A program made the translations under genes and the position numbers. Positions 58,506 through 64,000 of a DNA stretch of 64,000 bases are shown here, piece by piece (positions within the stretch are counted from its first letter, which is position 1; each line of letters begins with the position of its first letter). The notes under the pieces were generated by a model that searched no databases, had not been told where the DNA came from, and saw nothing but the letters and a program-made list of their open reading frames with translations. The stretch is from Brachynemurus nebulosus. Taxonomy: Eukaryota > Arthropoda > Insecta > Neuroptera > Myrmeleontidae. The stretch spans positions 85,895,150 to 85,959,149 of the forward strand of contig JAPWDM010000001.1 in the NCBI GenBank assembly GCA_035578155.1, in the 5' to 3' direction.

Positions 58506-59212
58506 AGGGCTTATATTTAGCTGATACAATTGTCACACGATGGACAGGTTATTCGTCAACTGACGCATAGGATTCAGGATGTTAAATAATAGAAGCCTTT
58601 CATTAAATTATTTATTCATTATGAATTCGTGATCTTACATTAGTAAGCATAACAAAATTATTTCCCGTAAAGGTACTGAATTGCAAATTAGTTATTTTTT
58701 AGCAATACATAGTCATGTATTAAAATCTGTTTAAGGGAGTTTAGACCTTTAAGAATAAGCCTGTAAAAGGATTTACGGAAATTCGAATTATTTTCGGAGT
58801 TATGGTTGTTTTTTCCTGTGTACTGTGTATCCTTTCAGTGTTAAATTTTTAATATATTATAAATTACTCGAAACTACTTTTTCGATACGGTTGACATACC
58901 TCATATTCTAATGCACCTACTTGAAATTTAGTACAGACCTTCTTAATACTATCAAAATTGGTTCCACGTAGGGGTTTTTGGAATTAAATCTTTTACTATT
59001 CTTAAAAACTTTTCCAAGTTGAAAAAAGGAGGCGAAAAAATGATTTTTTTTAAAGGGACGCCATTTTATGAAAAAATTTTTTTTTTCAAATCGGCTAGGT
59101 TTAACTAATTCTACATCCTTGTTTATTAAGAATTAAGTAAAAAACAAACATTTAAAAAGACAAAATTTTATCAATGCAGTATCTTCCAATAACAATATAA
59201 GCTCAAACCATT

Positions 59213-60360
59213 ATGCGTCAATTCCTTTCATGAATGAACAGGCTAGTTTGTTTAATAAAATCTTCCGTGATCACAGCGTGAAATTAAGTTTTTCTTCATC
59301 CAACACTTTGTCATCCCTGTTGGTGAAATCTAAGGGCTCGATCCCGAAACTTAACAAATCCGGCATTTATAAATATGTCTGCTGTTGTAGAATATCTTAC
59401 ACGGGTCAGACTGGTAGAAAATTTGTAACCAGTATAATAATGAACATTTATCAGCCATTTATCAGCCAAGTCCAGGAATCATTCTGCCATAGCTCAGCAC
59501 ATTATTGATACCGATTACGTTTTCAATCTAGAATCTAGCTTGGAAACTTTGCATAGTTGCACAAAAGGAAACCTTATGAATCATTTGGAAGTTCTTAGAA
59601 TAGCACAAAATGTCATTTTGGACAACCCTATTCTTAACGAAACATCTCAACTATATGATTTCAATACGTCACTACGTATTGTTCAACTCATGCGCGATCG
59701 TTTTTGAGTTTTGTCACAAGTTTCAGTGTAAGTACATGTTCGTCGGTGGTCATTCGCTTACTGATCATTGCTTTGTGTAATTTGCATCCGTTGTTCACAA
59801 TTTTCATAATATTGATTTTTACTACAAGTTTTGTGTTACCTTGATTTTCAATCTGTGATTTTGTCAGTGTTTTCCTATAAATTTTAATTTTTCCTTTATT
59901 GTTCAACGTTTTTTCGCATTTTATTTAAAATGTATTCTATGAATTTATCTATTATATTATTCTTTCGATAATTTCTTTCTCTGATGTTTGGGCGTGGTTT
60001 TTTGAATTTTCTTTGTGTTCAAACCTCCCTAAAAATTTAAAGTGTATAGATTCAATCTAATTTTAATTTTAATTAACCACAGAATTTCGTAACTATGTGG
60101 ATATATTCTGATTCTGTTTTTTCACACCCTATACAAAAAAATTTTTACCTTTGACAATTTTTAAAAGTTTTCTTAAATGTTACTTTTCTACGTTTTTGGG
60201 CCTGCTTGTTTTTGAAAATGACTGTTAATACGGTCGAAACTAGTCAGACTTGATTTTTATTGTTTTAAATTTTATTTTTGTGTTGTTTGAAGTTTTTATG
60301 TGGTGATTTTTATCACTTGTATTGTGCGGGTTTGTAGTCATTTTTTGAACTTTCGTTCCT
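59213..60360 (+). mobile_element. Penelope-like element, copy 2, 5'-truncated
   Basis: Aligned with 17137-18330 and starting at the same point (TATGCGTCAATTCCTTTCAT). The coding part ends at about 59706 (RIVQLMRDRF in the final frame), followed by about 0.65 kb of 3' sequence with TGAAAATGACTGTTAATACG and GTGGTGATTTTTATCACTTG. GIYKYVCCCRISYTGQTGRK shows the GIY-YIG nuclease, here missing residues relative to copy 1, with later frameshifts near 59440-59510. It lies within the KRBA2-like element and so inserted after it. Confidence 0.82.
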
Positions 60361-60809
60361 TATCAATTAAGTAAAATTTTATGTTTCAGATCCCCAGGAG
60401 GGTTGAAATCACGTCAACTAGGAGACACCTTTTTTTTGAGTCCCCATTTTGTCGGCCTGTACCTATTTCAATTTTGAATTTTTTTTAAATTTTCAGACAT
60501 TTTATACTTTTCAAATATCAGTAAAAAGCTATTTAAAAAACTATTTAAAAAATGGATACTAAAAATGTTTACTGTTTTTTTTTTTTTTTTATTACGCCCG
60601 TAAAATCACCTCAAAATCGAGCCTCTTGACTAGAATACCCCCTTAAGTGCTCGAGGTCTCAGTAAAAAAAAACTTAATTAACAGTATTTTTAAACTAGTA
60701 AATTATGACTTTGTTCGGGAACTTTAATTAATGAATTAATCTTTTTTATGGAGTTATAGAATATAGAAGATAAGGAAATATAGAATATAAAGAAATAGAT
60801 ATTACAAAG

Positions 60810-61566
60810 CTATTTATTCTTACAAGAACTATTACCATGACATTTAGAATTGCACTGTACGTTCTTTGAACGACATTTGAATTTCTATCAATGCAGTGTC
60901 CTTTGCAATTACAACTGACAAATCCTTGCCTGCTTCCAGATAAAAGCATCGATGCTGAGCGAAGTGTTAGTGAAGTTGAGGGAACGTCCTCACTGTTAAT
61001 AAAATTATTCTCAGAAACTATAAATTCGTTACGTGCACTTATCAACATCAGGTACCCCCTAACTAAAACATTAGATCCAGCTTCAACTGTAGGAAATCTT
61101 GAGTTGGATAATGAAACCATTTTTTGTGTTTGTTTTTCCTGACCGGTTTTGGCACATTTTCAAAAATTTAAAAAGACAAAAATTTAAAACGACAAAATTT
61201 TCCACTTCTTTGGTAAGTTTACTTACTACTTACCTCGTGTCCGTTTGTGCCCGATGTTAATATGTGCGTTTTCCAAAATTTCAAACAGTTCATCAGCCTT
61301 AAAATAAAGGATTTTTGAATCACAAATACTATCAGATCCATATTCAATCAATTTTTCCGTGTCACTTATTTGTAAAATATCATAGCGTTTCAGACGACGA
61401 TAATGTTTTGACGATAGGGGTTGATGACTTTTTTTGAGAAGTCAAGTTTCCTTTGTTCTTTGAAGTAACGTTTGATATCGTTCGTTACTAATCAAAAGAC
61501 TGCGATCGGTATTTGTCTTTATAAACTCATCCAATTTATCATAAAATACATTTTTTTATTAGCCAT
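60810..61566 (-). pseudogene. KRBA2-like integrase/transposase, catalytic core deleted
   Basis: Exon 1 (61566-61234) carries FYDKLDEFIKTNTDRSLLIS, HYRRLKRYDILQISDTEKLI and KADELFEILENAHINIGHKR, ending at donor GTAAGT. This is the N-terminal and zinc-binding H2C2-like region of KRAB-A-domain-containing-protein-2-like integrases. An A7 run shifts the frame just after ATG, and a TGA interrupts it near 61440. The 3' part (61120-60810) has GSRQGFVSCNCKGHC, then in a shifted frame CRSKNVQCNSKCHGNSSC, the Cys-rich C-terminus of the family. The DDE integrase core expected between them is absent. The copy could only move if supplied with enzyme in trans. Confidence 0.72.
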
Positions 61567-61689
61567 GATTAGCGCACTGATGTTTACACTTGGAAATAAC
61601 AATCAACAATGAATACAAATTCAACGGTATTTGATTGCAATGCGCCAGTTGACAAATAACAACCTATCCGTCATGTCACAATTGCATCA

Positions 61690-61892
61690 GCTAACGGTCT
61701 AGAACGCGTTGTGACTTTTTTAAATGACCACGTCGCGTTGTGGTCAAATCTTATAAAAGCCACGACGCGAATTTCGCGTTGTGGTCTTTTTCAGTTAGCC
61801 ACAACGCGTTGTGGCTGTTTTTATAAGTGCCACAACACGAATTTCGTGTTGTGGCTGATTTTAAATAACCACAACGCGTTGTGGTCGATTTT
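61690..61892. repeat. Right subterminal palindrome cluster
   Basis: At least five palindromic units between 61700 and 61885: GACCACGTCGCGTTGTGGTC, CCACGACGCGAATTTCGCGTTGTGG, GCCACAACGCGTTGTGGC, GCCACAACACGAATTTCGTGTTGTGGC and CCACAACGCGTTGTGG. The AATTTCG insert in two of them creates longer palindromes. Spacing is about 35-40 bp, denser than at the left end. Confidence 0.78.
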
Positions 61893-62384
61893 TTCGCTCA
61901 GTGAGCGATTTCGATCTTTGAGCGTAACATATACATCGAATATAACTTCAAACATCATCAAATAATGCGCGATAAAATTCTGAACATATACCTATAAAAA
62001 TTAAAACAATATGACAATTATGACGAAAATTACATTTCTAAGTTAGACACACATTTTATTTTTTTGAAAAACTGGCGAATAGTAATCCTGTAAAATGAGA
62101 TAGTAAAAGTTGAAATTCGTAGTTTTTATTGGTACAGCTGTTTAGAGGATGTTTTTCTCTCTCTAATGACGTCAAGAAAAAATGTTTATTGTAGCAGATT
62201 AATGTAGAAACTACTTACTTTGAAGATTAGTGCAAAGTGTCCGGGTCTAGACCACGTGTCCGGGTCTAGATGGTTTTACGGTACTCACAAGGAAAGGGCA
62301 AGAAGTCGAAAATTCAAAAAAATCTGAAACTTTGTCAGTACATAGAGGGTGGCTACCTAATAACAAAAAATATCAGTTGCTGCT

Positions 62385-63000
62385 AAAAAACGTTTTTAAG
62401 GGGTAAACCACCCCTTCAAAGTTGGAACACAAAAATTTAAAAATCGATGAAATTTTGTTTATACGTACCTTAAAAAGTTCTCGTGACAAATATAACATTA
62501 TTTTTTTTATTTGCACATTTTTAAGCGTTGAAACCACCCCTCAACTGTGTACTTGAAAATTTAAAAATTAATGATATTTTGCTTATATATACTATACAAA
62601 GCTCTAAAAATAAATATAACATTATTTTTTGCATCTATAAATTTTTAGGGGTTGAAGCCACCCCTTCATATGTGTACTTAAAAATTTAAAAATTGATGAA
62701 ATTTGGTTATATATACTATATAGAGCTCTAGTAATAAGTATAACATTATTTTTTGCATCTATAAATTTTTAGGGGTTGAAACTACCCCTTCATATGTGTA
62801 CTTAAAAATTTATAAATTTATAATATTTTGTTTACATATACGATACAGAGCTTTAGTAATAAATATAACATTATTTTTTGCATCCACAAGTTTTCAAACC
62901 ACCCCTTCAAGTGCGTACCTAAAAATTAAAAAATTGGTAATATTGTGTTTACATAGAGACCTAACGATAAATATATTGTAAATATAATCTTTCACAAAGT
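62385..63000. repeat. Tandem array, period about 125 bp
   Basis: Units contain TTTTTAGGGGTTGAAACCACCCCTTC-like sequence, cut here as AGGGGTTGAA and CCACCCCTTC, then TACTTAAAAATTTAAAAATT, then TATAACATTATTTTTTGCAT. Landmarks recur near 62391, 62516, 62641, 62766 and 62890. The GGGGTTGAAACCACCCC core is self-complementary. Non-coding. Confidence 0.8.
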
Positions 63001-63412
63001 TCTAGGGGGTGAAACACCTCCTCCAAGTTTTAAATTAAAAATTTCAAAACTGACAAAATTTTGTTTACATATACAACAGACACATCAATCTTACAATAAA
63101 TATATTAAATAATGTGTAAAATTAGCAATACAAATAGCTTTTAAATAGTGTACTAGACTAATGTGTAGTATATGTAAACAAAATTTCGTCAATTTTTGTT
63201 TCTAATTTGGAAAAGATATTTCACCCCTATAAATGTATGGAAGCAAAAAAAAAAAAAAAATTATGAATCCATTTTTATGTGATATATTATGTGAATAAAA
63301 TCTCGGATTTTTTAAATTTTCAAGTCGACAGCTGAAGGGGTGGTTTCACCCTCTTAAAAATGTGTAGGTATAAAAAATAATATTATATTTATTACTAAAA
63401 TTTTTAATAGTA
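63001..63412. repeat. Diverged and partly inverted flank of the 125-bp array
   Basis: Contains one more diverged unit (GGGGGTGAAACACCTCCTCC, about 63004) and, in reverse, AAGGGGTGGTTTCACCCTCT near 63337. The array is thus partly inverted at its right edge. Confidence 0.55.
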
Positions 63413-64000
63413 GGGTAGACCGGGGTTAGTTGGGTACAGAGGTAAGTTGAACATGTAAAAATTACCCCACACAAAAGATATGGTCAAATTACCACACTTA
63501 AATAAATCAGTCTTATCCAATTAACCACATTACAGAGGTAAGTTGAACATATAAAAATTACACCACACAAAAGATATGACAAAATTACGGTTATTTGGAT
63601 AAGGGTGACTTAAATAAGTTACCCTTATCCAATTAACCATATTAAAGAAATTTGTATTATTTATAAATAATTTTTTTGAAATATTTATATGGAAATATTA
63701 TCACAATTAATACATATATATGTATCACTAGTATTAGGTACGCAATTAATATGCGCCCAATTTTTGCACAACTGACATTCAATCCACGTTTCTTTGGGGC
63801 TACACTTTGAAAATAGTTCATTGCATATTAAGCAAGAAATCCTTGGTAATAATATTAAGCAATTACTATTAATACAAATATTAATTTTTTTAGTAACTTT
63901 TTTACACTTTTTTTTTATATTTTGTTCTTTCTCTAATGTTTTTATTTCTATTGAATCGGTTAAAACACTAGATTTTCTTTTCCTCTTGGTTTGACCCTGT
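63413..64000 (-). mobile_element. pogo-like transposon, left end, continuing past the window
   Basis: After TA (63411-63412) the terminal sequence GGGTAGACCGGGGTTAGTTG begins, typical of insect pogo-like ends. A 97-bp subterminal duplication follows (GAGGTAAGTTGAACAT at about 63440 and 63536). The coding sequence enters from the right, so the other TIR and most of the transposase lie outside. Confidence 0.7.
63685..64000 (-). CDS. pogo-like (DDE-1) transposase, C-terminal part
   Basis: Open from the window edge to TAA at 63685-63687, about 104 codons. A basic segment (QTKRKRKSSVLTDS and NIKKKCKKVTKK) is followed by a PHD-like zinc finger: ISCLICNELFS, TWIECQLCKNWAHINC, YICINC. The Cys/His spacing C-x2-C...C-x2-C...H-x2-C...C-x2-C matches the finger at the C-terminus of many insect pogo/Jerky-type DDE-1 transposases. 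No lesion in the visible part. The catalytic domain lies beyond the window, so intactness cannot be judged. Confidence 0.75.
   Translation of the reverse strand, partial: QGQTKRKRKSSVLTDSIEIKTLEKEQNIKKKCKKVTKKINICINSNCLILLPRISCLICNELFSKCSPKETWIECQLCKNWAHINCVPNTSDTYICINCDNISI

Larger units (their letters stand above)
58352..61929 (-). mobile_element. KRBA2/Ginger-like TIR transposon, core-deleted, with subterminal palindromes
   Basis: Ends TGTTACGCTCAATGATCGAA and, inward from the right, TGTTACGCTCAAAGATCGAA. TIRs are about 68 bp with only two mismatches, starting TGT and ending ACA like retroviral-integrase substrates. TATA borders both sides, fitting a 4-bp target duplication, though the site is TA-rich. 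Inside are the two ends of a KRBA2-like integrase gene, subterminal ACAACGCGTTGT palindromes, and a Penelope fragment that arrived later. TIR style, duplication length and gene together suggest a Ginger relative. Confidence 0.72.
57802..62281. mobile_element. TA-flanked TIR element, about 0.9 kb, hosting a nested insertion
   Basis: Ends read inward CCGTAAAACCGTTTAGACCC and CCGTAAAACCATCTAGACCC, each followed by GGACAC and flanked by TA. Additional GTGTCCGGGTCTA copies occur at 57990, 58296, 62239 and 62255, so the end motif is repeated subterminally. Without the nested element at 58352-61929 about 0.9 kb remains, with no transposase: a non-autonomous TA-targeting (Tc1/mariner/pogo-like) element. 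Confidence 0.7.

Noticed and set aside
62385..63000. CRISPR-like array
   Set aside because: Direct repeats are present, but the units are contiguous and diverged without unique spacers, and the genome is eukaryotic.

Overview
This is a 64 kb eukaryotic window that is AT-rich and densely packed with transposable elements. The content points to an arthropod, most likely an insect; a hemipteran is plausible but not proven. Supporting content: intron-containing PIF/Harbinger, piggyBac, Tc1/mariner, pogo and ZBED5-type hAT relics; LOA-like and other APE-type LINEs; LINEs with a restriction-like endonuclease; Penelope-like elements; and a Polinton-type DNA polymerase B relic. The only host gene I can defend is the terminal exon of NPRL2 (GATOR1 complex) at about 20.0-20.4 kb. 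No rRNA, CRISPR or credible functional tRNA gene is seen.

Layout. 0-8 kb: a three-exon Harbinger (HARBI1-like) transposase and a five-exon Myb/SANT protein on the minus strand, each with one coding lesion, separated by a deleted mariner and degenerate tandem repeats. 8-20 kb: an area of inverted repeats. It holds several hairpins, a Tc1 relic, a 1.2 kb palindrome carrying a tRNA-like sequence in each arm, a 2.2 kb element with arms of about 550 bp, MITEs and a 5'-truncated Penelope copy. 20-34 kb: the NPRL2 exon, then two LINEs in the same orientation, a LOA-like RNase H element (22.1-29.8 kb) split by a 3.16 kb TIR insertion, and a second APE LINE (29.8-34.1 kb). 35.2-36.9 kb: a Tc1 transposon with an intact 331-codon transposase and IR/DR-style ends. 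38.8-43.6 kb: a 4.9 kb element with inverted arms of more than 0.9 kb, a decayed Polinton-type polB and an unrecognised ORF. 43.8-45.7 kb: hAT and LINE relics. 46-56.5 kb: two restriction-like-endonuclease LINEs, head to tail and bounded by TAA repeats; the first is split by a piggyBac element at TTAA. 57.8-62.3 kb: a three-level nest, Penelope inside a KRBA2/Ginger-like TIR element inside a TA-flanked TIR element. 62.4-64 kb: a 125-bp repeat array and the end of a pogo-like transposon.

The parts do not form a pathway. Two insertions can be read as precise molecular events: removing the piggyBac with one TTAA, or the 3.16 kb element with one TA, restores the reading frame of the interrupted LINE. 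The candidates for least-described biology are the polB-bearing 4.9 kb element with its unknown ORF, the KRBA2-like element with subterminal ACAACGCGTTGT palindromes, and the tandem TAA-bounded LINEs with a shared 5' UTR block. All calls come from reading the sequence; no database search was run.
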